The notes under the pieces are model-generated. The model did no database searches, was not told where the DNA came from, and worked only from the letters and a program-made list of their open reading frames with translations. Shown here piece after piece: positions 23,471 through 35,880 of a stretch of 64,000 nt of DNA (position 1 is the first letter of the stretch; each line of letters starts with the position of its first letter). The stretch is from positions 1,447,501-1,511,500 of the forward strand of contig NC_089438.1 in assembly GCF_026210795.1 (NCBI RefSeq). The letters are read 5' to 3'. Origin of the DNA: Rhizophagus irregularis (Eukaryota; Glomeromycota; Glomeromycetes; Glomerales; Glomeraceae). The translations under genes were made by a program, and so were the position numbers.

Positions 23471-25779
23471 GATGATTTATAATACGTTCGACGATTACAA
23501 ATTTACAAAGAACTTGATGAGCGAAATAAAAAAAAATTATATCTGAGGTATGAAAAAAAAAAATAATAAAATTTTTTCACTCATTTTTATAATAAAAAAA
23601 AGGGGGTATTAAAATTCTGCATTTTCCCGTAACCTTTAATGAGAATATTTTTTTTAAGAAAAAAAAAATTGTTTTAATTCAAAAAACAATAAGAACAATA
23701 GAAATTTTTTTTTTCTAGGGGTCAAAGGTTTGAAGTAAGAGAAAAATTAACTTAATATATCCATTATTGGTGATATCAGATTTGTCAATTTTTTTTAGAG
23801 CTAGTTTCAGTCATTTAGCGTATTACATCAACTTTTTCTACAAAATTACGCAGATTTTCTTAATTAGGAAATATTTAATGCAATGTAAGTGAACTCACAC
23901 ATTTGAAACTTAATTAAAAAAAAGCCAAAAAACATCCTTGGATAAATTAAGGGAATAAAAAAACTTACTGCGGATAATACAAAATATGAAACATTTTAGG
24001 TTCGATCTTTACTAAAATTGGAAAGATCAAATTTATAAAATCCAAATTACGAATATGCTTTAGTCCAAGTTATTACGGAGATACAAAAAGTTTTGTTTTG
24101 GATGTTTTGGATGTAAATATGTAGATTATTTTATTATTACGCATTAAATTTAATAGAAGATTCCATTCTATTGATGGAATTTTTCGTAATTAGTTTAGGA
24201 ATATTAATGTTGTAATACATTATGCGAAGATCAAAATAATAATATTCTTTTTCCCCTTACGATGATCCCCGAATGATTCACGTGAAATTGGTCCATCAAT
24301 CGCGAACTTTTTTAACTTTTTTAACTGTACGTGTTATTTGTTGGTAAATTAATCTCCAATAAACTCTTAAACTCTATCTATTTTTAAAAATTATTACTAT
24401 TTCTATAAAAATGAAAAGTTTTAATTAAACGTACATTTATTTATTATTTATTTATTCGTCTTTGTTTTAAATTTCTTTGTTAATGATGTATTTGATGTAA
24501 TTTAACGTCACATATTTGGTTAATACTTTTGTTTGATACGTGTGTAGTGTTTTTTTTTCTCCTCTCTCCTCTTTGTCATTTTTAAAAAAAAAATCAAACA
24601 ATGTTTAATTTTTTTTATAATATTATTTCAATTATGATAATAGTTATAAATCAATATATTATCAATAATCATAATAATAATATTTATTAGAAATGTTTCA
24701 TGCCAAATTCCCATAGTTATCATGGTTACCTACAATAACATTCCTTTTTTCATTTTTTGAAATCCCTTGCATAATCATGTGATTATTATAATAAATCTAG
24801 GTTATAAATTATTATGCAATCGATTAAAAATATATATATATTATATTTTTATATTTCTATTAATATTATATATATATATAATAAATAAACCCTTATTTAT
24901 GTATCAATTTAGATTAACTCTTTGTAGGAAGGAGTTGAAACATAAAATCATTTAAAGTAAACTAAATTTTGATTTGATAAAAAATTGCAACATTTAAAAT
25001 GAATTTGAATGACGAAAGATTGTTTTAATGTTTACAGATCATATATATTTTTATAGATACAATAATATCATAATATTAAAATTTTTTTTTTTTTTTTTTC
25101 ATTGTCATACTTATTTATTTTTAATGATCTTTTTTTTTATTAAGAGAATAATGGTAAACGTTAAAAGTTGATTTGGTAGATCTTTGAGTAACTAAGTCAA
25201 TGCCCAAGTGTTACTTAATAATTTAAGTAAACAAATCTCTCCAGTTAACTTAAAAATTCTGGATTTGGTAATTTTTAATTTATTGGTAAGTGGTAAAAAT
25301 TTCATTGTATTTATTTTAATTTGACCAATCAAAATTTATTTAATTTTTTCTTTTTAATATATAAAATAATGTTTTTTTTATTAAAACAACGAAAATTCAA
25401 TAAATTTAAAATTTACATATTTTAATATTTAATATATTTTTAATAATTATATAATCACTTAATATGGTAGGATATAATAACTTACATCAAACCATTTAAA
25501 AATGATCCTATGATATTCCTCGATATTGGTATATCACTGTAATAATATATTTAATTGGTTAATAAAAAAAGTAAATTTTAACAAATAAAATAAATAAATA
25601 AATAAAAAAGAAAAGAAAGGAAAGGAAAGAAAAAGAAAAAGAAAGATAAATAAATAATAATAAATAATATAAAAAAAATAAAATAAAATAAAATAAAATA
25701 AAAATAAAATAAAAAAATTAAAAATTAATAAAATTAAAAAATAAATTAAAAAAAATTCTATCAATTAATTTTAAAATAT
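23471..25779. other. AT-rich intergenic region
   Basis: No gene is supported. A (TAAAA)n/(AAATA)n microsatellite occupies about 25580-25750 and produces a spurious low-complexity minus-strand ORF. Confidence 0.4.
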
Positions 25780-27128
25780 TTATAAGCAAAGATCGAATTG
25801 TTTAGAATCATAATTATTAGTAATAATCTTATTGGTATAATGAACAAGTTTACTGGTATAAAGGTTTCTATTAAATTCAACAATATTTTCTTCCTCTTCA
25901 TAAGGTATTACATCAGATTTTGCAAATTGTTGATAAATTTCTGTTTCCACTTTTTGTTCTTTAACACAATTATACCATTCATTACAAATTTCATAAATTT
26001 CTGTTGCTGTAGGTCGATTTTTTGGTTCATTATCCAAACATCTTTGCATTAATTTAAGATAACATGATGGTGTACTTTTAACAATTGGTGGTCGATTACC
26101 ATCAATAATTTTTAATATAAGTTGATAATCATGTGGTGTATCATAAAATGCTGGTTTACCGGAAGTAATTTCCCACATAATAATTCCAAAACTATATACA
26201 TCTGCTGCTTGTCGATAAGGTTTTCCGGATAAAATTTCTGGTGCCATGTATGGAACTACTCCATATATACCACCATCTGGAACAAAATCTTGATCCGCAC
26301 GTGACAATCCAAAATCAGATACACGAGGATAGTTGGATATTTGTAAAATATTACCACTATGAAAATCACAATGAATTAATCCTGCTTCATGAATAACTTT
26401 AAGATCTTGAATAATTTTTGTCGTAAATTTTAATTTATCTTCCCATTTTAAAGTTTTATGATTTTGTTGTAAAAATTGTCGTAAATCTCCATATTGTGCG
26501 TAATCTAAAACTATAATAAACTCTTTTGTTACTGGATTTCGACTAATTCCATAGCATTGAAGAAATTCATCCTCTTGTAACATCATACATTTATGATGAG
26601 TTTTAATCTGAAATCATTTCTTAAATTAATAAATTTTATTTTAACGAGAATATTAATTTAAATAATTATTTATATACTAACCTCATTAAGAAATTCTTTA
26701 GCTATATTGGGTCTATTACGAAAAGATTTTAAAGCAATACGATAATCTTTATAACTGTGTCTTACATATTTCTTAGCTACTTCATCCCATTCAAAATGGC
26801 CTTTTAAACAATTAGTTCTTGTTGCCAATGATGCTACAGCAAATCCTCCCTCTCCAATTTTTTTAATATCCTTGAAATTTTCATAAGGTATAAATTCTAG
26901 GTAATCATAAGATCGTCTTGCACTAATAATTGTTTCTCTAATAAAATTATCTATATCTTCATCTCCACTTGGATTTTTTAGATTATCTTCAAGTAATAGT
27001 TGTGAACAGCATGGTGGGCACCAATTACTAGATGTTTTGGGCCCACCACAAGCAGGACAGAGACCATAATTCTTTGTTTGTCCAGTTGGTTTGTTTGAAG
27101 ATACCTCAATAGTAGAGCTGATCCCATT
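25780..27128 (-). CDS. Zinc-ribbon protein kinase (possible C-terminal half of a fusion)
   Basis: Two exons, 27128-26682 and 26607-25780, encode a full protein kinase of about 424 residues. The N-terminus has a CPACGG...WCPPC zinc-ribbon-like pair. The kinase shows the glycine loop IGEGGFAVAS, the lysine in IALKSF, the catalytic loop HCDFHSGNIL (HCD replaces HRD; Asp and Asn kept), SDFGLS, and YMAPEILSG, so it should be active. This is the standard form of the expanded tyrosine-kinase-like family of Rhizophagus. No in-frame Met precedes the zinc ribbon: the exon begins at an AG acceptor right after an in-frame stop, so an upstream exon is required. The nearest in-phase donor is the end of the phosphodiesterase exon at 27226. 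Confidence 0.88.
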
Positions 27129-28195
27129 CTAATATGAAAATAGCAACTAACTACACTATCACTTTTTTAAAAAAAAAATAAAAAAATAAAAAAAATAATG
27201 AAAAATTAATAATTAATTTACATACCTTCGATGAAAATTCAGCAGGTAATTTGGCATCAAACCATTCAGGAATCTCCTTTCCTAATCCTTCAAGAATTAT
27301 AGCTGCACAATCCATGTTAGTTACTTCACTTTCAATCTTTGAGTTTGGTTCAATCCCTGCTCCACTAACAGCTAAGAATACATTAACTTCCACATCACTA
27401 TCTCCTCCATGTTGTGTTCCAATACCACCATGATCAGTTGTCATAATAATAAGTGAATCATCTTTCCATCCCACTTCTTCGATAGTTTCAAGAATTGTTG
27501 CGACTTGCGAATCCATAATCTTGATTTGTTCAAGATATGGTTGAGATCCATAACCATGTCCATGTCCATGTTCATCCACATCAGTTAGATGGACAAGCAA
27601 CAATTCTACATCTTTATTCTCTGGATTACGAATATAATCAACTAATCTTGAAATTACAGTATAGTCATAAACAGAATCTTTAAGCCAATGATGTTTAAAG
27701 CGTAACCACCATTTCCAGAAAACATTCTCATGAGTAAGAGGTGCATACAAATCAGTTTTAACTGACAATTCAATAATACCAGTATTGATTGCCTCCCACG
27801 CTACATAAGATGCCATCTTAATATCTTTAGAGCTATTACCAAGTATCTTGTAGATACTGGGATAAGGGTCATCTTCTTTATATGGTACTCCTGCTTCAAC
27901 ATCACCATTTTTTAGTCCATGCTTTTCTGGAAGAACACCATGTAATATAGAACCCCAGTTCTGAGCACTATCCGTTGGCACAATCGCTTTTGCTTTTAAT
28001 GAACTAGCACCAGAAGCAAAAAATGCATCAAATGCGGGTGTTGGTACCTCTGTAAAAAATCTGCCAACGCCTATGTAAATAAATTAAATTTACCTTTCAG
28101 TATAAATAAAATATTAAATACAAAATTATTTCATCCTTTCACTTACCGTCTAAAGCAAGAACTATAACGCGTTTATACGGACTCTGCAAAGGCAT
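27129..28195 (-). CDS. Alkaline-phosphatase-superfamily phosphodiesterase
   Basis: Exon 1 is 28195-28147 and exon 2 is 28070-27226, giving 298 residues of type I phosphodiesterase/nucleotide pyrophosphatase fold. Metal-site motifs are intact and ordered: VLALDGVG (Asp16), PTDSAQNWG holding the Thr/Ser nucleophile near 49-51, HLTDVDEHGHG, TTDHGGIGTQHGG. The end (IPEWFDAKLPAEFSSK) is the usual end of such a domain, and there is no signal peptide. Beyond residue 298 either the message is read into the intron, adding 25-30 hydrophobic residues before a stop at 27151, or it is spliced (GTATGT...TTAG, 97 bases, phase 0) onto the kinase exon at 27128. Substrate is unknown; relatives act on nucleotides or phospho-sugars/lipids. 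Confidence 0.85.
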
Positions 28196-30800
28196 TTTCA
28201 CGAAAAAAAAAGTACAATATTGGAATATATAAAATTGTAAAATTGTAAAATTGAAAACTACAAAAAGCAGTTGAATAAAAACAACAATCGCAACAAGCAA
28301 TATAAATACATTAATGGGTGTGATGATTAATGCGGTGATAAAAATTCATCAAGAACAATATGTTATACTATAGGACAATATTATATTGGGTTTTAATATA
28401 TTCGTATAATCGGTAATAATAATATATCTGTTATTGATCAACTATGATCAACAAATTGATTTTTCTGCACAACATCAACAATCTTTTTTTTTGATTGTCT
28501 AATTGTCTTTTGATTAATTATAGTGTCTTTTTTAGGTTTTTGAAACCTTTTCGAGTAATTTCTATTTGTAATTGAATATTATTATTATCAACAATTAGAC
28601 TCCTTTTTTTTACGACAAGAATTCTTTGATGATTAAAAAGTCTAAGGTTTTCTTTTTTTGAGTTCAAGAAAGTTGCAGTAACCTCCTGTAGTTTCACAGG
28701 CACATTAGGATTGAATTTATTTTTGTATCTATTTGTGAACAAATCCTTCAATGATTTCGCTGATGAATAAATTATAACCAAAAATTTTTTGTTTTAATAT
28801 TTCATATATAGTAATTTTGTGTAAGTTTATCGTGAAAAGTTCATTGAAACTCATTATCTTTTAATTCTTGAAATAATCTAAAAGATACTTTTTTTTCATT
28901 TTTAGATCATTTGTTTAATTCATCTATATCTACTTTTTTTTTTTTTATTCCTCTCCAAAGGACCCCAAGTCTATATATATAAAAAGAGGTAAATACTAGC
29001 GTTATGTTTACTAATCCATTTTAATTTTTGTTTACTAAATCAAGAAATTCATTTTCAGGCGTTACTATGGGGGAAAGCCTGCCTATCGAAAAAAAAAAGA
29101 TTTGAAGGTTAACTAAATTTATATATAATATAATAATGAAATGTGATGTCATGTGATTACTCATATTCATGTGATTTTTTTTAAGATCTTGAAAAAAAAA
29201 ATTCATGATCCCATCTATAATGACTCGGATATTCAATCTTTAGTTGTAATTCATTCAGCCCCTTGTTAAACTTTATCTGGAATTTCAACTTGTACTCTAA
29301 ATGAATTTGGAAAAGGAATCTTGGATTGATAAATTTGTAATATCTTTCATCAAAAAAGCTAGCTAATCATCAAAATCGTACCATTACCAGAATTTTGCAT
29401 TACATGTTAAAACCATAAATTCTTCAAATAACTTTCCGGAACATTACCAGATATGTCTAATTGATAAATATACACAAAAAATTGAAGGTGAGTGCCTTTT
29501 CGATCTAAATTTTGTTTTGCTAAAGATAGACTCTTTTTTTAAATGCATACTAATTCATTAACAATTACTTGGTGATTGATTTATCATTATTATTCATTAT
29601 ACTCACAATGAAGATACTATGATGAAATAAGTAGAAGTGGATGTAACAAAAGTCTAGAAGTTATATTATCACAAGTTAGCTACATGTAACCATAGGGAAT
29701 TCGAACATATGAATTTAACTACATTTGATCTAGTCATATATGCTATATAATCAGTTAGCATTTAGCTGGATCTGGTGAACGCATATTAATGGTTTCTCCG
29801 ACACTAGAAGATTCTGTGGATCTGGACAATGATCAAGTTCTTTTATACCAAGAGTAAGCACTAATTTTTTTTTAAATAAGATTATGCGTTAATAATTTTT
29901 TTTTTCTTTCTCACTTTTTGTCCTTTCATCTGCTATAATTCCACATTTAGAGTATTCTGTATGATTTTAAATTCTTCTATTCCTTTTTTTCATTCGATAT
30001 TGTTGAGATACAAGTATTAGGGGAGTGACCAGGTTGCTTTTTTTTTTGTAGGTATGATGAAAGAATCTCACTTTATTAATATCGTCTGAATAAACTATAA
30101 TATCAATCAATTTAAAGCATTTAAAGGATTGATTTTTAGATAAACCATTGATTTTATGATAAACTATTGATTTTATCATTTTAGTTTGCAATTTTATCAC
30201 AAACTATTGGATCAATTAAAGTAATTAAAGTTATTAGATGATTATGATTTCTTTTTTTTTTTTCTATACGAGTCTTTAGAAGTTTGTTTTTTTTTGTTTA
30301 CTTAATGATGGTATGTTAATTGATTAGATAATATCCGGTTCGTTATATCGTTTCTTTTTAATCAATCAATTTACTCAAATTTATAGTTGAATCTATTCTT
30401 TCATTAATTATTTTTTCACAAATAATTTACAAATATAATTGCAGTTTACACTTTTAAAATTTTTTTTTTTTTTGCACAATAAAATTATATAATAATATAT
30501 AATGTAAATAATACTTTTATTACGTAAAGTACAATTTTAACATTAATATGGTATGTATTTGAACTTCTTTATAAAAAAAAAGATACTATTAACTTTTCTA
30601 TAGATAATTTTGTCTCGATCTATCACGTGATTATAATTCCTTTTTCAATCTTTAGTTATAAATATGGCCAAATTCTTTTTGATTCATAGTTATGATAAGA
30701 GCTTTGTTTAATCATAAATAAATTGAAATGAAAATATCTTTTGAATTTCAACAAATTTACCATAAATATTACAAAATCTATATATTAATTGAAAATTAAA
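28196..30800. other. Long AT-rich intergenic region
   Basis: No gene is supported. Near 29040-29480 the minus strand has short readable pieces (for example SPIVTPENEFLDLV and KIPFPNSFRVQVEIPDKV) without a joined frame, perhaps a relic. The rest is A/T runs. Confidence 0.4.
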
Positions 30801-30819
30801 GAAAATTGCGAACAATAGA

Positions 30820-31260
30820 CGCAGCGAAATTACTCACATGAATCTCGTCACATGCAACGGCACAGTAAAAGTCTGGCGCAGTGCATCAAAAAAATTTTTC
30901 CATCATTCGTGCCGAATTCTGAAACTTTGCGCAGTATCGTACCGGCGATAACGCAGAAAAAATTAAGCAGTCAATCCCTTTTATATGAGGCGGAATTGAA
31001 TTATGTGAAAATGAATCGTGGTGGTAAGTGTATCGGATAATTTATTTCGGAAATCTAGTGTAGTAAAAGAGTGTGGGATGAGAATCTTGTAGTTAGTAGA
31101 AACAAATTAGCTATAGATATTTTTTGTAAACGTGAGAGAGCAAAGAAATAATTGATGTTGAGTCTCGCATTAGATGGTCTAGGATCCCGCGCACTCCCTC
31201 CCTATTTGATAGCATCATATATTTTATTCGTTTCTCTAGCATTTTCTGATTTGCTATGTA
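30820..31260 (+). other. GC-richer island with short ORF
   Basis: Base composition rises clearly here, and a 62-residue ORF (30852-31040) reads through most of it. The reading MQRHSKSLAQCIKK...NRGGKCIG has no recognised domain. The ORF ends at a GTAAGT-like context (ggtggtaagtg near 31020), so it could be a first exon or part of a decayed element. Confidence 0.35.
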
Positions 31261-31386
31261 TCTAAAAATTCATTAATAAAGTTTGAGTATTGGATTTTTT
31301 GTATAAAAATAAATAAAAAATTAGCAGAGGAAATGAGTGGACAGTGGCGATTCGCGTCTCAGTCACGGTATACTGGAAAACATCAT

Positions 31387-31630
31387 GTAGGGTAGGCCTT
31401 GAACACGCATGATCCAAGGAATTTCTGCAGAATGCTTCCAAACATCTGACACAGGAAGCAATGGCCGTATGCCAGTAGGTATACACAACGCAACCTGGAC
31501 ACTAACATGCAGGGTAGGCCTTGAACACGCATGATCCAAGGAATTTCTGCAGATTAGCGCCAAGCATCTAAACGCAGGAAGTAATGGCCATACGCTAGTA
31601 GGGTTGCGCGTGAAGGAGTTTACTTTTCCG
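31387..31630. repeat. Two-copy direct repeat, about 122 bp period
   Basis: The block starting agggtaggccttgaacacgc near 31387 repeats at about 31509. Each copy carries catgatccaaggaatttctg and an aggaag-aatggcc segment. The copies differ by substitutions, so the duplication is not very recent. The overlapping minus-strand ORFs share peptides only because of this repeat. Confidence 0.75.
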
Positions 31631-32194
31631 AAACCTGGAATATAATTAGTATATATAGTATATATATTATTCAGATCGATCAAATATCGCTAAGCCACAT
31701 AAATATCATATTACGCGAGTATTACGCGTAATCGTAAAAACTCGGGTTTAAGATGTTTAAATCACTATTGAACAATGCCTTGCGATACATAGAGCAAAAA
31801 ACCGAATTATCTGAATATGCAATCAACAATACCCTCAAGGACGACCTGTATAGAGTTTAAGCAGAAAATGTTATGTACACGAGTATGCCAATAAAAAGGC
31901 AAAGAAACTACTGTTAAATTATGATAAGCTATTCTCTTCAATCGTTGTAAAACGTTTTATTGATGAAGTTGAATTGAAAAATGAAAAAAAAGAATTACGC
32001 AGTAATAAATCGAAATGTTACATCCACAAGTACGCTACAGGCACTAGAAGTAAGTCTTAAAGCAAATTTAGGAATAAAATAAAATATTTCCTATTAGGAA
32101 CATTGTAAGGTGAGGATAGCAATAGAAGATATGCGCAACAAAGACGCTACCTCTGCTATAGAGGATCATACGGCGGTAATACGATAATGAACCC

Positions 32195-32466
32195 CCATTG
32201 TATGTATGGTTTTTATTGCCTATACTATATAGTTATTAATTTTATACAGTATACTGTTACTTTAAGGTTAAGATTGGGGTTAGGATTAGGGTAAGGATTA
32301 GGGTAAGGATTAGGGTAAGGATTAGGGTTAGGATTAGGGTTATGGTTAGGGTTAAGGTTAGGGTTAGGGATTTGCTATTTAAAATATAAAGATTAAGAGT
32401 AGTTATACAGTACGGATAGAAAAACTATACTGTATAAAATGAAAAACTATACCATACATACAACGA
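32195..32466. mobile_element. MITE-like element carrying telomere-like repeats
   Basis: The ends are inverted copies of ttgtatgtatggt, with a second inverted motif tttatacagtat further in. Between them, 32265-32370 holds about 16 units of TTAGGG/TAAGG-type sequence arranged as alternating ggattagggtaa and ggttagggtta. It lies inside the broken gene at 31754-34091. Confidence 0.75.
32265..32370 (+). repeat. Interstitial telomere-like (TTAGGG)n array
   Basis: An irregular run of ttaggg, taaggg-like and ttaggatt units with the G-rich strand on plus. The units are more degenerate than true telomere and more regular in 12-base pairs. Confidence 0.85.
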
Positions 32467-34337
32467 AGGTTATATCATACTCATTATCTATATACTCATC
32501 ATACGGTTACCACCAGCGTTACCAGCGCGAAGAGACCCTTTGAAGAAAAGGAAAGAACAACAAAACGTACCAGAATTTGTAGGGTAATGACTGTTATTGG
32601 ATATTTTGTTGCTGGGTTATCGTTTTTAGACTTTGACCGCTAACTAAATTCTACCTGATTACCCTTTGCAATAACAGGATACTAATGAAAATCCCTTTTT
32701 AATATCGGGAGAAAAATCATCTAATGACGAATTTGAGGATGATGAAATAGTAACAAATCCGAAAGAAAGTGGAGTAATGTCACTATCTCCTCAATTACAA
32801 AATGAAGATTCACTTTCTCATACTCCAAACAAGCGAAGGATGAATGATGAGAGGATTGTCCAATACCTTAATTCCATGAATCAATCTTTAAAGTATAATC
32901 AAGTTACGGTTCAGAGGCCATCTCTATGGACGGAATCCTTAGATACTTATATTGATAATGTTTTGAAGGTATTTCACAATATTAATTAACATTAGATTGG
33001 AAGCAAAAAGCAATGCCTAGACACCTTTTTTACCGTATTATAGGAATTAAAGGATACTTTTAAATCGGAAATATTGAAGATAAAGATAATAGGTTTCGCC
33101 TTTATTGTGAAAAAATATTAATGGATTTGTAAGTTTTTTTTTCCCATTTATTGTTACTCTTTAGATGATTTAATGCTTAACCAATTTGTTTCCTAATTCT
33201 AGCTACAATATGGTCGATATATTTCCAAATCTTTCAAGAAAAGTTGGAGAACGAAAATATATCATTCAAAACATTTCCTCTTTGTTTAAATTTTACGAAG
33301 TCACATTTGGAAATGTTAGCTTTGATTGGATAGAGTCGCACTCACCAGCATCTAAACTAGCGAAATCACCTACAAATTCTGGTATAGTTAAAGTTGACAT
33401 AAGTGGTAAGCAATAATATATATCTATAACTTCTAATATTCAACAATGGTTTCCTTAATTATTCTAACAATCTTGAAAGGTGTTCGATTATTCGATGATA
33501 AGGAAATTTTTCACGCAGAGGTATCGGCCCACCATCGCCATCATCAGGTGATCATGCTATTAACGATGCAAAAAAGTCTCTACACACAGATATTTTGAAC
33601 CTAATTGCGATTCTGCTAGATCACCTTCGAGTTCTTGTAGAAGATGCAACTAAAGTTAAAGTTTTTAGTTTGCAAGTGATTGGTGAGTATCAAATATCTT
33701 AAAAAAGAGACGCCTAAGTTATTAATCTTGTGTCTTGATTGATTATTAGAATATCGTATGACATTGTATTCACTTAACATGCTAAACGATGGCACTTTTC
33801 TCACATCTGAACTGTATTCTACCTTGTTACCATTTTCGCTTGATGCAATATCAAAGTACAAGGGAATCCTTTACCTGATGGCAGTTCTTCATGTAAGAAA
33901 ATTTGTTTCAGTATAGTTTATTAATCTTTAATCACTCATAAACCTTCTGTGGTTTTCAGGAAGAAATCACGAAGCAAATCTCTATTATGAAAGACTTTGA
34001 TCTAGCAGTTCATCATAATGGAAAAAGTATAGTTCGAGACGTGCTAAAAATTCCGAAAGGTTTAAAGGAACTATTGATCATAAAAAAGTAATACAGATGG
34101 AAGTTCTAGAATAATTGTTTCAAAAATATATGGGGATCGCTTCTGATATAAAATGTAAAATGTAAAATGTAGATTGCTTACTTGTTATGCATTATTATAT
34201 TCTTTTTACATTGTGGCTTTTAATAATTTGTTCTGTACGAATGGTCATACAATTGACCATTTGTTCTTTATATTGTTATAACAAATTAAATAAGAAACGA
34301 TGATAATGATTGACTTTAGCGGTTTTGCGAATGCAAA

Positions 34338-35030
34338 CTATTTATTTATCACTGCCAAAACTTGTGATAAATATAAAATCACGTTAGGAATAGAATGCGA
34401 TAACTTAGCCTTGTGCTTAACCAAAGTACGAATTGAAGAAGTAGCAATAGAGCATTCAGCCTTAGATAGATGCGTAACTTGCATTCTGTAATCCAATTTT
34501 GGGATCAAAACAGTATTATGGAGATAAACCACTTGTTGAACAGTTAACTTCACAGGGTGGAGAGTCGCAGAAAATGAATTGCATTCTTGTTTGAGTTGTT
34601 TCTGAATGAAATTCTGAGAGCCATTAATGTTAAACCAAATACCCAGGAAATGAAAGGACGAGGACATAGGGATAAGAGTGACAGTGATAGTAGAGGTGTT
34701 ATTAAGTTGTGATCCAAGCAAGTTAAAATCAACAGGTGGCCAAAAAATATTTATTATGATTGGTAGAAGTGTTGTTAAGATGATAAAACTCTTCAGTAAT
34801 CATTAGCATATGTTCCATTTCTTTTTTAGAAGAGGAGATCAAAGTAGAGTCATCCATAAACACCAAATTGTTGACTTCCAGAACATCAGGAGAGCATGAA
34901 GTGGAGGATAAAGTAGCTGGAGCTGAAGGAGAAACTAATCGATAAGGATCCTTCTTTTCATTTTTAAGAGCCATAAGCAAAGGGTCTAAATATATAACCC
35001 ATAAAAGTGGAGAAATAATGACCAAGTCAC
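34338..35030 (-). mobile_element. LINE (non-LTR) reverse-transcriptase fragment
   Basis: The minus strand encodes the palm region of a reverse transcriptase: SPLLWVIYLDPLL, then VFMDDSTLISSS (the xxDD catalytic box), then a thumb-like SFHFLGIWFNI and KLDYRMQVTHLS. These are characteristic of non-LTR elements. The fragment is divided between two reading frames, lacks the N-terminal endonuclease and the fingers, and is cut at its 5' side by a MITE at 35031. It is a dead copy. Confidence 0.75.
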
Positions 35031-35254
35031 ACTTTTGGCGAATTGACCCATTTTTTAAGGGCTCAAAAAATCGTTTTTTTGTAAATATCTCGGCATCCAG
35101 TGGTCCAATTTCGATAAACCTTTTTTTAAATTGTAGATCTGAATAAGGGCTACAAAATAAAAAAAAGTTCATTAGAATTGAATCACTAGATGCTGAGATA
35201 TTTATAAAAAACGATTTTTTGAATTTTGGCGAAGTGGTATTTTTGGCCAAAAGT
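35031..35254. mobile_element. MITE with ACTTTTGGC ends
   Basis: It starts acttttggcgaattgaccc and ends ggccaaaagt, with a longer inner inverted repeat (aaaaaatcgttttttt, then atatctcggcatc, mirrored at 35188-35225). It is 224 bases and has no coding capacity. It abuts the LINE fragment and supplies the meaningless first part of the ORF there. Confidence 0.75.
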
Positions 35255-35310
35255 CTCTTATGACCTATATATTAGTTTTCCAAGGTCCTGTTGGAAACTA
35301 ACAACAACTT

Positions 35311-35880
35311 TTGGCATGTTTGCCTTATATCGTATTTAGAAAAACTATTGGCAATCTTACAGCATATAACAATTTTAATTTGTTGGATTATTTATTAAAC
35401 TTTCTATCAATGTTTAAAAATGTAAAAGAAAAGATAGGAATGGGATCAGAACCCTTTTCAGAAATATTATTTAAACCAATGAAAAAAAATATAAATCTTT
35501 CACAAGAAGTACAAGAATTATTAGTAGAATATTACAATAATACTTATGATTATTCTTTTATAACACTATCGAAAATACATATTTTATCATTAAATTCAAT
35601 AACAGTTTTACCAAAAGTTAATCAATTTGGTAGATTGAGATTTAGCGCTGAAGTATTCAGGTCCATATTTTTGGCAAGACACTTCAGATCAGTAAATATA
35701 TTATCTCAATTTGTTTTAAATGATAATAATACAACTGATATTTTTCCTGGTTGAATTCAATTCTTTTAAATATACTATAGTTTTACCAGATATAAAGCCA
35801 GTAAAATACAATTTGGTATTTATTAGATGGTATAATAAGCTAGCAGATGATTGTAAAAGTTAATACCATTGTCAAATTGA
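35311..35880 (+). pseudogene. Relic of a repeat-family protein (unassigned)
   Basis: An open frame (35311-35754) reads QFGRLRFSAEVFRSIFLARH, then SQFVLNDNNTTDIFPG. After a stop, similarity-like text continues in another frame (FKYTIVLPD...YNLVFIRWYNKL). The composition and the RL-x-F-x-AEVF / FPG-x-I-x-FF arrangement resemble the C-terminal part of transposon-associated or multi-copy proteins seen in Rhizophagus. No family is assigned. It is broken by at least one stop and one frame change. Confidence 0.45.

Larger units (their letters stand above)
31754..34091 (+). pseudogene. Broken member of a multi-copy fungal gene family
   Basis: A multi-exon plus-strand gene can be followed by its splice sites. 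An N-terminal part begins at an ATG at 31754 (MFKSLLNNALRYIEQ). Then come exons near 32678-32968, 33044-33128, 33203-33405, 33480-33682, 33750-33892 and 33960-34091, ending KGLKELLIIKK. Typical fragments are FHAEVS next to GPPSPSSGDHA, DAKKSL and YRMTLYSLNML. I recall this arrangement (an E-x-SGPP block, then a D-x-KK block, then beta strands) from abundant uncharacterised Rhizophagus proteins; a nuclease-like fold is only a guess. At least two frame breaks in otherwise well-aligned exons, plus a MITE inserted between the N-terminal part and the first of the later exons, mark it as a pseudogene. Confidence 0.6.

Noticed and set aside
25580-25750. Possible CRISPR-like or satellite array
   Set aside because: It is a simple microsatellite without spacers; no CRISPR structure exists anywhere in the window.
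25534-25764. 76-residue hydrophobic minus-strand ORF
   Set aside because: It is entirely a product of an AAAT/AAATA microsatellite.
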